Source of the DNA: Cristatella mucedo
Lineage: Eukaryota; Bryozoa; Phylactolaemata; Cristatellidae
NCBI GenBank assembly: GCA_009760855.2
Contig: WPIO01000012.1
Coordinates: 5,416,501 to 5,480,500, forward strand
DNA length: 64,000 nt
Direction: 5' to 3'
Shown: positions 1 through 12,516 of the stretch, in pieces
How the letters are laid out: each line of letters opens with the position of its first letter
How positions within the stretch are numbered: the first letter of the stretch is position 1
Made by a program: the position numbers and the translations under genes
The notes under the pieces: generated by a model
Databases searched by the model: none
Seen by the model: only the letters and a program-made list of their open reading frames with translations
Told to the model about the DNA's origin: nothing

Positions 1-59
1 GGTGTTGCTCGTGCAGGTGTGCAGTTTGAGGAAAATACTCTGAGGAACTTTTATTAGCC

Positions 60-420
60 CCCTCGCAAGTCTCGGCCAGCCATTAGGAACCGTCGATGCA
101 GCGTTCGAGAGGGAAAGTGCTTACCACCACAGATGACGGGCGGAAACAGCCGGTGGTGGACTGCCGACGGCGCTTGCGCCGGCCCGAAGTGGCTGTGCCA
201 GTCGTTCGCTCCTTGGAGCAGCCCCTTAATACGACGCTACGCGTTCGACGATGAGAATCGATCGATACTTGAGCCGAGATTTTATTTTGGCCGCTTGCAG
301 CCCAGTACAGCCGTCTCCGATGGTGAGGAAACCGGGCGTCAGTGCGGCAATCTTTGGCGTAAGTTTTTCGCAAACACACCGCGCGAGCGTCCGTCTGTAG
401 TAATGAAATGTGCATTTCGT
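60..420 (+). promoter_or_regulatory. CpG-rich patch, candidate promoter and first exon
   Basis: CpG dinucleotides are dense here compared with the AT-richer kilobases that follow. An ATG at 251 opens a frame of 36 codons that ends exactly at a strong donor-like site (GGC followed by GTAAGT, intron beginning at 359). This would suit a first coding exon of a + strand gene, conceivably the PARP gene starting at 18.5 kb. A second open frame (133-621) overlaps it in another phase. No TATA box or protein similarity is recognised, so the call rests only on composition and the donor. Confidence 0.25.
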
Positions 421-2890
421 TTGATATCGGCCTGTTGTACGAAAAATGCATCCATCGGCAAGAGATCCCCACTTGTACAAACAAACCGCCTACATTTTCT
501 AAGTCTCCATGCTAGCAATGGGATGGCATCATCGACTTCCGAGCTTGATTGGCTTGTTTGCGTGCACAAGAAGTTACGAGGGCAAGTTAGCTCGGCCTCC
601 TGTTGCTACTATCAAGCCTAGGTCAACTCATGTCAGTAGCCTGTTCCAGATATGAGCTACAATAGTGTAGCTAAGTATTTGGATACTGCTGGAGGTTTAA
701 GCATACTATGCTGTGTACATCAATCACGTTTCGATGCCGAAAGTGCCATGCTGCTGCTGGATTCATTGATGATGAGTGCTCGGCAAATTTCCTCCTGGCC
801 GAAGGTTTCTCGTTCATGCTGCTCTGAGCAGGAGCTGCTGGTTGACTCTCGATGGCTCTCCTAGGACTCTGGGGGGGGGGACCAGCCAAATACGTCTCTG
901 ACAAACGAACTCTGCCACTCTTTGTAATGTGACTAGTTCTTGAAGTATTTCATCCAACGGTTTTGTAGGTTCTTGCTCCTGTGAATCATCAGGAAGTAGT
1001 TAAAGCAAGCCAGGGTAGTGTATATGAGGGTGGTTAAAGCAATTCCAGCCCTACACGATGTCAATGTTTCTTGCCAAGCCACTGCAGCAAAAGCATCGTG
1101 CTTCCCCTTTATATGACGAACAGCCAGGTGAGTGCAGTGGCTCAGTGCAAGGACACTATCATCCGGTTATTCGGCAAGACATAAGACTGAGTGATGTCAT
1201 TGAACGACACAAATTTAGTACATTACAAGTGAGTGCCGCCTAGAAAGACTGGAAGGGGGCAGTCATAGGATGGCTTTGAATTTATCTACCAGCAGCTGTA
1301 GCCTGTCATGGTGGGATCATCACCGTTTTCTGCCACCCGAGCCTTACAGTTTAATCCGGACTATGCAGCCACCATATGCCACCATCTTGTGACTGTAGGA
1401 CGCAGGCAGCCGTTAGACTCTGCACAGCAGAATTGTTGGAATGGCATGGAAAGACATCATAGAATGATAAGGGACCGTACAAACATAGGCCATATCTATC
1501 TAGTATATACAAACCATACACACTCACATGTATACATACCAATATTAAAACGTACATACTCATAACCCAATTGCTGGACACTGCTTAGCAGTTTCTAGCA
1601 GCTAGAAAATACCAAGATCCCCCCTGATCACGTGTCTGATTTTGAACAATTTGCATATTTTGACGTTTGTCGGTGAGCTGCTTTCTTCGAATCACAATAA
1701 TGATACTGATTAATAATTGGTCGCTTTAATAGAACCACAAGAGAAATGAATCTCTATCCAGACTCGTATTAACTGCTAGACGATCAGAAACCTAGGTTTA
1801 GTTATATGTACTTAGTATCAAGCTTATACAAACATGCAAAAGAAAGCATCACACAAAAGTCAGCATTCTAAGGCAAGCAAGAATACACTCAATGCCACCG
1901 GTTAGTTAGACCTGTGGCTAGCAACACGATTAAGTCTGCTTCCATTCCTCTTTCAACCGGAAGGTCTGCATTATGCAGAAAAAAGACATTAGATTAATAT
2001 GTCCAATTACGAAACATTTGCACCGGCTAGCAGAACCAGGTCATATAGCTATTGCCTGCATATGCAGAGCAGGGCATGCAGCATTGATTAGCTGCCGAAG
2101 GAAGAGCAGCACATGAAGGCCTGGCCCCAGTTCTCACGTTTCACTTCCGAAGGCATCATGTCGTCGGCATGCCAAATTGTTGCTGCTTCAGCACCTTACG
2201 TAAAGACTTGACCTCAATCAATTCTCCCAGAGACTGCTATAGCAAGCAGCACATTCTGTCTAATTTTCTAGTTGTCCTTTTTGCCGTACGGATCACAAGA
2301 CCGCTTAGCTCATGTGTGGCACGTGTGCCTCAGCTGTTGGCTGGCTTATGTGCCCTACACTGACCTTAAGACCCATGTCTCGGCCTTTGCAACAACCGTT
2401 GGATTATGCCAAACTCCGTGCAATCTTTTCTAACCTACGAAGAAATGCCGTCTGTATGAACAAGCTCTCAGAGTGACTCTCGGTAGTGTGACTTTTGAGT
2501 GTCACTTGATTTCAGCTGGGGCAGGAGGTAAAAATGCAGGTGTGGCCGACTTCAGATCGCCTCAAAAGTTAAATGTCAGCATGGTATCCTCAGAGGTAAG
2601 GAGCTTTCACAAGTTGTGCTTCATAGCCGATTTTCTTTCAAAACTGCTGCTGACGATTCCTCACGTGTTTTGCTTTCTGTTTGCCTCAGTTTGATAGTTT
2701 CTCGGTGCAGCCACTTTGCTTGCTCACCTCTAGATTGACCCACTAGCTTACCTATGCTCCATGCTGTTCTTAACTTTAGCTTATTCACTTTACTGTTTAC
2801 CTAGAGGACTCATGTTCATTATTGGTCACAGCAATAGCATCGTGAAAATTGCATTACTGCAAATAAATAAATAAATAGATATTAGAAAAT
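421..2890. other. No recognised gene or repeat
   Basis: Only short open frames occur. Two donor-like GTGAGTGC sites lie near 1130 and 1229 in a 61-codon frame (1058-1243), but no matching acceptor or protein family is evident. The right end carries a short AAAT run near 2865-2880. Probably intron or intergenic DNA. Confidence 0.5.
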
Positions 2891-3036
2891 TTAACAGCCT
2901 TTATATAGTAGCTGAATAGACTTAATGGCTATCACCACCTCTTTGAGCCAGCGATAAAGAATCGCCCACTGCAGGATTCCAGCCCACGAGCTCGGTCGTG
3001 AAGAACGAGCAACTTACCTCTTAGGCTATCACGTCC
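2891..3036 (-). mobile_element. SINE-1, tRNA-derived, diverged copy
   Basis: Read on the - strand this matches the SINE-1 family: a tRNA-like head, a central GCGATCCTTTATCGCC-like block and a tail ending in AGGCTGTTTAATCAGCTA-like sequence. The B-box region is recognisable but diverged. It carries no coding sequence. Confidence 0.7.
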
Positions 3037-3875
3037 ATTAGACTCCCATGTACCAATCGCTTAGTGCTCATGGATTTCTCTGACCCGATTGAATGACTTA
3101 TCAGTGCTCTCAGGGTAATTATCGACTTTATCTTAATATTGGCTCAGGAAACACAGTTGTCTCTTTCATTTGTGTACACTAGCTGGAAGACTGAGGCTAG
3201 CACTTGCTTTTGGTGGTTTAACTGAGTGGTTCTGAAGGACTACTGTTGCTGACTGAGGGAAACTCATGTAGTACATGTATCTGCAGTTTTGCCTGTGAGA
3301 TGACCTCGTTCATTAGCATCATAGAGTAGCAATCCAAAGCAGCAAGTCGCATGCTAGCATGTACATTCCTACCAGCTCTCATGTGCTCCAAATATCATGA
3401 AATTCTGGTAAAATCGTATCGCTTGGATGTATTCATTATAATTATCGAACATAACTATAGTACCAAGGAGAATTGGCACTTCTTTCAAGGCACCATAAAT
3501 ATGCAGGAAAGAAAGGAACGCAACCGATTAGGGATAAAATACTCCATTATTCTTCCTAGATGTAAGTTGGTGGACCTTACCATGGAACTGATGTGGTTCT
3601 ATGTCACCTTTGAATAGGGCATGCAGATTCCACGAAAAGGCTATAGGAGATGTGCTTTCCAAGCGTTGTTGAAAGTTTAAACTTTCCACTTTCCTTTTTT
3701 ATACTAGTTTGGTCATTATTATTATAAGTTAGTATTGTTGGCATATTTACTGTCATTCAAATGTGAGTGCTAGCAATGCAAGCTACAAGGAAGGTGGGAA
3801 ACCTTGTGCTGCTGGATGGCCGGGAGGGATCAAGGGATAATTCAATCAATATATAACTTGGTAATTATATCACCA
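3037..3875. other. No recognised feature
   Basis: The 88-codon open frame at 3351-3617 has no recognisable motif and AT-rich composition. Nothing else stands out before the GA tract. Confidence 0.5.
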
Positions 3876-3906
3876 AGAGAAAGAGAGAGAGAGAAAGAGA
3901 GAGAGA

Positions 3907-3961
<55 letters not shown>
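3876..3961. repeat. (GA)n microsatellite
   Basis: About 85 bp of GA repeat with a few AAG interruptions on its left side, followed by a short (TA)n at about 4035-4052. Confidence 0.95.
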
Positions 3962-3962
<1 letters not shown>

Positions 3963-4050
3963 ATGCATCGTGAAAAGAGGTGAAATTTGAACAGATTTAT
4001 GGAGGACCTCAGTATCAAAGAGAAATATATGCGTGTATATATATATATAT

Positions 4051-4157
4051 ATTTCATTTGAATAGCACTACGTGAACTTCATTTGCCGAAAGCTTCGAGT
4101 CCACGATCTTGGTCGTTAAAAGCAATCACCAAACCTCTGGGCCAAACCATTCTATAT
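4051..4157 (-). mobile_element. SINE-2, old copy
   Basis: Order on the + strand is the reversed tail (AATAGCACTACGTGAACTTC), then CGAGTCCACGATCTTGGTCG as reversed B box, then CTGGGCCAAACCATTC as reversed head. The copies at 6390 and 10715 have the same order with closer spelling. Confidence 0.55.
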
Positions 4158-6389
4158 GATGCACCAGCTGAAATCACGTGCAATGCAGTAGCAATACATA
4201 TCTCTCTTCGGATCGTTAAGCATTTTCTTGGTACCCGATGATAGATTGTAAATATGATTTACATTTACCATCATTGTTTCTACTTATAGGGTTGTTGTTC
4301 TAGTGTTGGAAATTCTATCGATGTAATAAGGAAGAAAGCCGCAGCCCTTGCATTTCGTATAATTTTATTCACACAAGCATGTGCATCCGTTCAGGCATAC
4401 TTTAAATGCTCACCGAACGACCGTTCGGGGTTGATATCTATGGTTTTTAGTCTACCACTGTGATGGGACCTACACTGTTTCAGCGATGCCTAGGCGAGAC
4501 AATCGAGATAAAAGGCATTCTGCAGTGTATGGATAAAAATCTGCAATTGGCAGTTCAACTTTGATATCACATAGTTGATTAGCAAGACAAATATTGTCAA
4601 TGTATGATTGTCTGAAAAATTGTTCAAAACTCTAAAAGCATCTTTTTCCGAACACTCTGCTTCTATTTACTAAAATAACAAGACCTGAAAAAAAGAAATA
4701 ATTTCATAGCTTGTGACTTTGATGATTTTTATTTGCAGTTATATACGAAGTTTGTAAGAGAATGGAAGCAGCCTGCAAGCATGGTAGCAGCAGCTTCAAA
4801 AGCAATCGACCATCTTAGTCTTGTACCTGGATAATCATGCAAAGCAGGCAAGCATACATCTCATTCACTGTGGCAGTAGCCACCTTGATGGCTCTACATT
4901 AAATGCACGCTTTGGTTTCGTGAACTTCTGTCATTTTTTCTCCCATAACAGCTGCAATTACAACAGACACCTCAGTAGTGCCGGCTGGTACAAAATTAGT
5001 CTGACTCGGCAGTTGGCACTGCCATAGTAGTAAAATTACTGAAGAATTTGGTATTGTGCTTGGTGTGCTTCTTTGCCAACCTTTAGCCGAGCCTTTATTG
5101 CAAAATAGCATGATTAAGCCATGTAAGATTAGTCTCTGCAGTGTGAATTCATGTCACAGAAAGAGTTTTTGGCGTTGTAGATTCTTAATTTTTTGTTTAC
5201 TTCTTAATAGGTGTTAGGCATAGCTTAAGGAAGTTAAAAAGTTACCTTAAAGAAGTTACCTTAAAAAGACAGTTATTGTGCTTACAAGCCTTCTTTATTC
5301 TTTAACCTCCTTTCTTAAATTCTACTTATTATAAAAACGTATGCTCTGGCCGGCAAATAGGCATTCTTTCATGCAGAGTATTCCTCCATGTGGCATGACA
5401 CTTATAATGCCTTTAGATAGTTGTCTGACTAACGGTGAACTCCTCACAACAGCAGAATGCCTTTTTTTATTTGAATGCCTGCAAAGCTAGCAGCTGTTTC
5501 TCAATTATGAGCATATTGCTTTTCGAAACACTAGCCACGATACTGCTATAAAGTACTTATGAAATAGCTTACCCCTTCAAAAATGACAGTGTTATGGCCG
5601 TGCAACCCTCACTAGGTCGGGAAGTGGCACAACACGTGCAATTTGCAAAGACCTTAATTAGCCATGTGCCAACCATAACAACACAGTACTCGGTATTCTG
5701 CATGCAGCTCATACGAAAACACCGTGTTCGGATAAGCACAACAATTACCTGTATATTGCAGCTGATGCAACAAATTACTTCAAGGCAACTGGCTAAGACT
5801 TAAAGCAGCTTCCACTCAGCCCTAAGACTCGCCGACCAGCTGACCGTTGCCTCAAGAGAGGGCTACTTCGGTCTGGACCGTGCCTTATATAATGGCCAAG
5901 TCATAAGTCATACCATAATCTCGCTTGTACACAATCATACATCGCTGCTCGTAAGCCATGGCTTTTTGCAGTTATTTATGGTCGGCTCAGTTATAATTCA
6001 GCTGAAAACCTCATAGTTCGGCAGAGCTCATAGTTTGTAATCTAGGTTCAGCTGTCAAGCTCATAGGTCATTACCACTGGGCATTACAATGGGCAAACAA
6101 CGTGCAACTAATAAACAAGCACTGAAATGCTCGCATAAATGAAGCTTATTGTCTTGTATGCTGTAAATATGCACTTAAGCAGAGTAGAGATCAAAAATCA
6201 ATCTCAACACCTATTCTTAGAAGCTGATATTCTAATATCTGGATAATCATTAAAGCCGAGTTAACACTGCACACAACTTACAACAAAATCGGAGACTCGG
6301 AAGGGCTCTTCTTATAAGCCGAGTACTATGTCCATTATTCTTATATACAGAGTCGACTATAGTTACAATATACATATATACACAATATG
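4158..6389. other. No recognised gene or repeat
   Basis: AT-rich sequence with only short unrelated open frames (4821-5027, 5594-5803). No splice-bordered coding block or repeat family was recognised. Confidence 0.5.
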
Positions 6390-6520
6390 TCATTTGTATA
6401 GTGCCCTAAGAGAACTTAATCTCTATTCAGATGCTTCACATATGCTTCGGGGTTCGAGCCCACGACCTCAGCCAGACCTTGGTCGGGGGAGCACCTTAAT
6501 TGCTGGACCAAACCAGCTCG
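6390..6520 (-). mobile_element. SINE-2, well-preserved copy
   Basis: On the + strand it starts with a reversed LINE-like tail (GTGCCCTAAGAGAACTTAAT), continues through GGGTTCGAGCCCACGACCTC (reversed B box) and ends in TGGACCAAACCAGCTCGG (reversed head). The tail resembles the 3' end of the family A LINE in this window. Confidence 0.75.
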
Positions 6521-6715
6521 GCATAATAATGATAAGGCATTTGCATTGCACCTCGAAGAGAACTAAGTCTTTGTAGATACTTTACACAACCTGGAAAGTG
6601 AGTCAATTTGTGACCAAAAACTTGGACTGTGGCAGCATGCATAAACACATGGAAGTAATTAATACGGACAGAGCAAATAATAATTGAAATAGTTTGTAAA
6701 ATTCTTTTTCAATGT

Positions 6716-6717
<2 letters not shown>

Positions 6718-6765
<48 letters not shown>

Positions 6766-6830
6766 GTATATATATATGTGCATATATATATATATATATA
6801 TATAAATATATATATATATATGTATGTATG

Positions 6831-6861
<31 letters not shown>

Positions 6862-6862
6862 T
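6718..6862. repeat. (TA)n microsatellite with TATG variants
   Basis: About 145 bp of alternating TA with short GTATGT blocks. It gives rise to a spurious Tyr/Ile-rich open frame on the - strand. Confidence 0.95.
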
Positions 6863-7269
6863 CTTTGTTTGCAGAACAGCCATTGCTTTGATGTGAATTC
6901 TGATTGAAAAGAATTTTAACTAGGTAGTTGATTTAAACGGAATGCAGGGGGTTAACATTGAGTGACTGAACATTTAAGTTGATACACTGATCAATGAGTA
7001 GCCAGTTCAGGTTTGTTCCAATATGGCAGGTGGGACATAGAAGACAAAAAGGCACGGGTCCCGAGTTTTGTGCTAGCTGTAACTTTCCTAGTTCACAGGC
7101 AGGCAGGTGTGCCTTTGGACATGCCTGCGAGTCGACTGGGCATATGGCTGGTTGATAATGGGAACAGCAGATTGATGAATCAGGAGCTTGGTCGCATGCA
7201 GGGTGCATGAGGACTTTCTTTGCACAGGTTGGATTGCTGTGGCGTTTAGGACGTGGTGCTCACCAGACC

Positions 7270-8892
7270 AAGAGAACTGAAGCAACTACTGCCCAGTCTC
7301 CCTTCTACAATTCCTATCTGGTACGGGTACCTACACTGGACGGTACAGGTACCTACACTGGAACGGGTCGTGGTGGACCAGCTGAACTCATATATCGAAA
7401 CCTCACACCTTGCTAGTAAGTTCCAGTCTGGCTTTAGAGCTAATTACTCCACAGAGTCAGCATTGCTTAGGGTATACAACTACCTACTTAGGAATGCAAA
7501 CATGGGTTGAGCATCTCTGTTGTTTTGCTCGATCTTTCAGCAGCTTTTGATACCATCGATCACAAAGTTCTTCTAGAGCGCCTCTCATCTCGCCTGGGCA
7601 TCACTGGCACTGCTCTGCAGTGGTACAGGTCCTATCTCAGTGGGAGACTCCGGAGTATTGACGTGAATGGACAAAAATCATCTGAGGTACCTCTGAAATA
7701 TGGGGTTCCTCAGGGCTCCGTGCTAGGTCCGGTTCTTTTCACAGTTTATACTCTCCCTCTTGCTGATGTGATTGCTAAGCACAATCTAGGCTTTCACTTC
7801 TATGCGGATGGCACTCAGTTGTAACTTTGCCTTGATCCCTCCCAGCCTTCGAGCACCTCAAATTCTCTCAACTCACTTGCAGCATGCATTGATGACATCT
7901 GCACATGGATAGCAGCAAATTTTTAAAAACTAAACGATGATAAAACTAACTTACTAGTTATTGGCAAACCCAGTGTGATTCAGAAATTGGAAAGGCTGAC
8001 GCTCAAAATTGGCTCTTCCAGCATATCTCCTGTTGAATTTGCTCGAAATCTAGGTGTCATATTCTAAAGCAACCTCTCGTTAGACGACCACATCAGCTCC
8101 ACAGTCAAATCTGCCTATTTTTAGCTTCCTAACATTGCTAAAATTCGGTCTTGTTTAGATAACGATAACACGTCTAAGTTGGTCCATGCATTCGTGACAT
8201 CCTGTCTCGACATCTGCAACTCACTGCTTGCTGGTCTATTAGCATGTGCGACCAGGCGATTGCAGCTGGTGCAAAACTCTGCATCTAGGCTTGTCTGTCT
8301 TGAGCTTCGCAGTTGCCACCTTACACCACTTCTCGCCGACCTGCACTGGCTACCAGTCGAGCAACGGATTGACTTCAAGGTTTTGTCGCTCACTTTTAGG
8401 TCACTTGATTCTTTGGCTCCAGCCTATCTCTCAGATATACTCCCACATCAGGCCGTGCATCGTACCACCGGCTTCTCGGAATCCAACAGTCAACAAATAC
8501 CTCGTACAAACCTCATATCCTTGGAGACCGTGTATTTAGTTCGTATGCTCCCAAAACCTGGAACTCACTCCCGACATGCATCAGAACATCCCCTGACTTC
8601 CCGACTACATTTGAAAAGAACTTAAAAACACCTATTTAGGACAGCATTTAGTGGATCCCTGTGATTCGTTCGTCATCTGCTTGTGCGTGCTGACACTGTG
8701 CATGCTGCCACTAACCACACTTGCATGCTGACCTTGTGCATATCACCCATAACCATGTTATTCATTTTGTTTGTTTATCAAGCATGATGTAACTCACCAT
8801 CCGATTGCATTTCCCTTTGCAGCAAATGTAAAGCGCCTAGAGAAAGATTGAGTTTTCTGAGGGCTCTTTATCAAGTGCATTATTATTATTAA
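7270..8892 (+). mobile_element. Family A LINE (CR1/L2-like), RT and C-terminal part
   Basis: This copy has lost its 5' half, but much of the reverse transcriptase and the whole 3' end remain. The RT region starts around NYCPVSLL (near 7285). The tail holds GCGCCTAGAGAAAGATTGAG and ends in TTATCAAGTGCATTATTATT. Other frames carry the C-terminal block LHWLPVEQRIDFKVLSL. Several stops and frameshifts show that it is dead. The endonuclease half is missing. Confidence 0.9.
7399..7824 (+). pseudogene. Reverse transcriptase fragment of family A LINE
   Basis: Two overlapping frames (7253-7510 and 7507-7824) together show RT blocks: FQSGFRANYSTESAL, then LDLSAAFDTIDH (motif A, catalytic Asp), YGVPQGSVLGPVLF (motif B) and YADGTQL (motif C). 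The second Asp of the usual YADD is Gly, and a frameshift near 7507 and a stop at 7822 interrupt the frame. A near-tandem 22-bp duplication (about 7320-7364) also disrupts the N-terminal part. In an active element the enzyme would copy LINE RNA at a nicked target site. This copy cannot. Confidence 0.88.
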
Positions 8893-10414
8893 AAACAAGC
8901 CAGATGATTAAAATGTTTGGCTCTACAAGGATATGGTATATTCAGAATATAAATGTATAATGCACCGAAATAAAAGTATATACCTGTTATACACATGCAC
9001 GTACAGTTAATTTGACGTGTAATATTTGAATACCGAAGTGCTGAGGCCAACTAAAGTGGCAGTCGCACGAAATGTTTTTGCATAAAACGTTACTGCAACC
9101 TGCTCTAATCATGGGCAGTACATAAAATATCTTACTTAACACGTGAGAAAACAGTTTCAATGCAAGCCTATTAACTTGTAGAGGTTACATGATGTTATGC
9201 TACCTCAATAAGCAATATCCTGTCTTTGCCACTCAGGCATTGAGCAAACTAAGCATTCATAAGTTAGTTTACATATCTTTTCTGGGTGTATTGTTCATCG
9301 ATAGCTTGCATTGATGCCTCACTGATGCCTCATTGATGCCTAATATCTACTGTACCAATACATGCTACTATGGCGTTCGATCTCGACTCACACTTACTGA
9401 CATTCGCCACGTGAGGCATTGCCAAGGTTGTCATTTGTCTTGTGGGCTGAATCTTTACCTTTATTGCCATTCAGATAGAACCTGGGTTTGTATGGCTGAC
9501 AGAAAGCCACATTTGAAGCATTTTCAAACACATGCATAACTTAGCCCAGCTATCCACATTCCTAGGTGTTGCTATTACCTCCTTGTTTGAAACTGCGATG
9601 GGTTTTTAATGGTGTGGATTGATAAAAAAAAAACTAAAGCAAAGATCTCCGGATTCAAACACCTTAGTTATTGAGTAGCAGAAGCCTTTTAGTTGCTTTT
9701 ACCGGGCTTTCAGAGATCAATTAACGATTGCCTGGAACACCACGACCTGGGTCTTGAAGTTCGAGCACCTTAGCCCTGGACTTAGGTGGTAGATAGATAG
9801 CCAGTCCTCGAGGTGCATGATGCACAATCTCTTGTACAATATTTGGGATGGCCGCTTTCCAGGCATGCTGGGTAGAAACCCTCAAAATAGTCTGTTCTTA
9901 AAAGCTGGTAGGAGCATATCAAGTCACAGTAAGAATTAACAAATTAAACTCGTGATAAGGTACACATAAAATACCAGTTGCTATATTTATGTAAACATAC
10001 AACAACCAAATTTATGTAGTGGCAGAAGAGCCTCATCAGCTATCAGCCTCGTTTGCTATCCGCTATTAGGGTGCCTGCATAATGAAGGAGATAGTGATCC
10101 AATGGGTACTGATGCTTCAACTCTCACTGACTTACTACAATTATCGCCCCACTGATGGAGCAACAGCCCTGGGGCTCCTAATCCAGGGCATAGCCCGGGT
10201 TATGCCAATTATGATCTTGACCTTGCTTGTTCTTTTAGCTCAAAGCAAGTCGTAGTAAGGATTAAGGTGACTTTGCTGCCTGACCGTCCACTTGTATAGT
10301 TCTCGAAAGCATCTTGGTCCTGCTGGTCTCTCCCTGGTGAGTGTGGTGCTTCCTGGGAGAACTAAATCTCGGCCTATGCACTTCAAATATCTTGGGGTTG
10401 AAGAATGTCTGTTG
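8893..10414. other. Mostly featureless; possible SINE-1 relic at 9690-9790
   Basis: No gene was recognised. A strongly diverged - strand SINE-1-like stretch lies at about 9690-9790 (CACGACCTGGGTCTTGAAGT, GAGCACCTTAGCCC). The remaining open frames are short. Confidence 0.4.
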
Positions 10415-11045
10415 CTCATGGATAGCATGCACCATGTCAGTATGCAAAATATCGTTAATGGCAACGCATCGAGAAAAGTAAATGCTGTGAGGAACAGGTC
10501 TGGTTGTAGCTTCTTTTTACAATCGGCAGGTCGCGGGATGGCATGGCATCAGTCGGACGTGAGCTGCAGGCCTTGGGAGCATTCGAACTGCAGGCACGGT
10601 TTCCAAACGATTTGAGGCTGGTTTGTGGCATAGCTATGCAACATGAGTAAGAAGAGGTGGTGGTAGGATGTGAAACCTGAGTAGCAAGTATTTCGGATAG
10701 GTATGTTATATAATTCATAATATAATTCATTTATATAGCACCCCAAGAGAACTTAATCACTATTCAGGCACTTCAGATATTCCTCGGGGCTCGAGCCCAC
10801 GACCTCAGTCAGACCTTGGTCGGGCAAGCACCTTAACCGCTAGACCAAACCAGCTCGGAGAATGAGTGAGTGCAGGTCTTCGAGGAGTGGTGTAGAGTGG
10901 AGATTTCGACGTTCATGACAGACGAGCTTAGCTTCTGAATGTTTTCCAAACTGTTTGCATGATGTTGCACTGCCAGAAAGACATGCAAGTAGTAAGTCAC
11001 CGAAGTCTTGACAGGATGCCACGAATGCAAGGCCGAGCTTTGCTG
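10415..11045 (-). mobile_element. Family A LINE, 3' part, split by SINE-2
   Basis: On the + strand the order is reversed 3'UTR (GCATGCACCATGTCAG), reversed C-terminal coding (GGCCTTGGGAGCATTCGAAC), a SINE-2 at about 10715-10858, then further upstream coding (GTGAGTGCAGGTCTTCGAGG). The two halves join correctly against the intact copy at 34505-35600, so the SINE was inserted into an older LINE. Confidence 0.75.
10715..10858 (-). mobile_element. SINE-2 nested in a family A LINE
   Basis: It closely resembles the copy at 6390-6520: reversed tail CACCCCAAGAGAACTTAATC, then GGCTCGAGCCCACGACCTCA and CTAGACCAAACCAGCTCGG. It sits between two halves of one LINE copy, which gives relative age. Confidence 0.8.
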
Positions 11046-12130
11046 TGGTATCCTTAACTAAGCATGCCCAAGATTAGGCCGACTTGACTGTAGAGCTGGA
11101 TTGATGTCTTGTGAAAAATAACTCTGGAGCAGGACACTCAGATATTTGCAAGCCGATGCTACAACAGATATGCTATTCGAGACCATTTGAGGGCTAGGCT
11201 TTTTTACTTCTGCTTAACATTAGGTTTGACCATAAAAAGTAAGTTGGTTTGATAATGTTGGCGAGTAGATTGGTGCTCAGTGAGGACTTTGCTGTGAATC
11301 GGTATTGACAAAAAAATCGTCACTTAGTTTAAAATGCTTTTACCAAGAAATCAAGTAGAACAAGCATTGCTGACTCCTTAGACTGATTAGCTCAAAAACC
11401 AGAGTGGAAGCTAACTCCAAGATTTGAAGTTTTGATTTGGGTCTTTAAGTGTTATACGACTTTATTTTCAGTCTCTTTGATTATACCTCTAGTTTGTGCA
11501 GTAGACAGAAGTTGCTGTGTTCTATTATTGTATTTCTCGAGTTTCTCAGCAACTCATGAAATGAGATTGGAGAAGTGAGATGAAAGTGCAAGAGAATGCA
11601 GTGGTATGCATGAGCAGGCTTGCAGTACTTGTACCATCAGACGTTTTGCAGATGAGCACTGCATTTGTTCATTGTGCTGCCAGTAATCCCTGTAGACGAT
11701 CAAGAGCTCCAGTGATTCGGCTGACATAACTTAATCGTCTGCCATCTGCTGACACAATAATCCTGTAGCACCTGGTTAAAGCCATTTGTGGCTGGCAGGC
11801 TGTCTAGTTCTTCTGCTAGTGCAGCTATAAATAGTAAATTGAGATTAGCCGATTCGACAACCTCATTTATATAGCTAAAGAAGAGGCTACAACCCAGCTA
11901 GCAGTGGGCAATACAGGACTGTCTGCTGCAGGCATCGAACCCACGACCTGGGCGTTGAAGTGCAACCACCTTTCCCTGTAGACTGACTAGGAAGCTATGC
12001 AGAGGCCCAGATGATTGGCAGTGGCAGGGTGGGTCACAGATTGGAGGTGGGAGGAGGGAAGGAAGGTGAAATATGTGGGTATGAATGCGCTAGATATGTA
12101 ACAGCTAGGTTTGCACGGTGTATTCCTTGG
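11046..12130. other. Mostly featureless; diverged SINE-1 at 11866-11992
   Basis: A - strand SINE-1-like block spans about 11866-11992 (ATCGAACCCACGACCTGGGC as reversed B box, then TGAAGTGCAACCACC). The rest shows no gene or recognisable repeat. Confidence 0.45.
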
Positions 12131-12297
12131 TGAGCCGTGATGGCACACTAGGTAAGGTGGTTGCTTTCATGACCTTGGTCCCGAGGTCGTGGGTTCGATT
12201 CCTGCAGTGGGCGATCCTTTATCGCCACTGCAAGCGGTGGTGATAGCCGTAAAGGCTCTTCTGTCGCTATACAAAAAAGAGGCTGTTTAATCAGCTA
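12131..12297 (+). mobile_element. SINE-1, best-preserved copy
   Basis: This tRNA-derived SINE begins GAGCCGTGATGGCACACTAG, where TGGCACACTAGG fits an A box. GGTTCGATTCC near 12192 is a perfect B box of an internal RNA polymerase III promoter. The body GCGATCCTTTATCGCC is followed by CTGCAAGCGGTGGTGATAGC and the tail AGGCTGTTTAATCAGCTA. It has no long reading frame. Mobilisation would need a partner LINE. It serves as family reference for the other copies here. Confidence 0.88.
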
Positions 12298-12429
12298 GGA
12301 TTTTTTTTCTTGGGCCTGTGTGCTCATGCTCCTGTTCACATTTGTGAGAATTTTAACAAAAGTAGTTTGTGAATCCTGAATTTTCTGTGGCTTCCCATAC
12401 TAATTGCAGCCATGTGCCCAGTAGGCATC

Positions 12430-12516
12430 GATGAATTTCATTTGCAGTACATACAGAGCACCTAGATAGATTGAGCTTTCTGAGGGCTCTTTATCAAGTG
12501 ATTTATTATTTCTATT
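12430..12516 (+). mobile_element. Solo 3' tail of family A LINE
   Basis: Only the last 80 or so bases are present: GAGCACCTAGATAGATTGAG, TCTGAGGGCTCTTTATCAAG and an ATT-like end. No LINE coding precedes it. Extreme 5' truncation is the simplest explanation. Confidence 0.7.

Noticed and set aside
12131-12220. tRNA gene
   Set aside because: A and B boxes are present but the sequence cannot fold as a full tRNA and belongs to a repeated SINE family.
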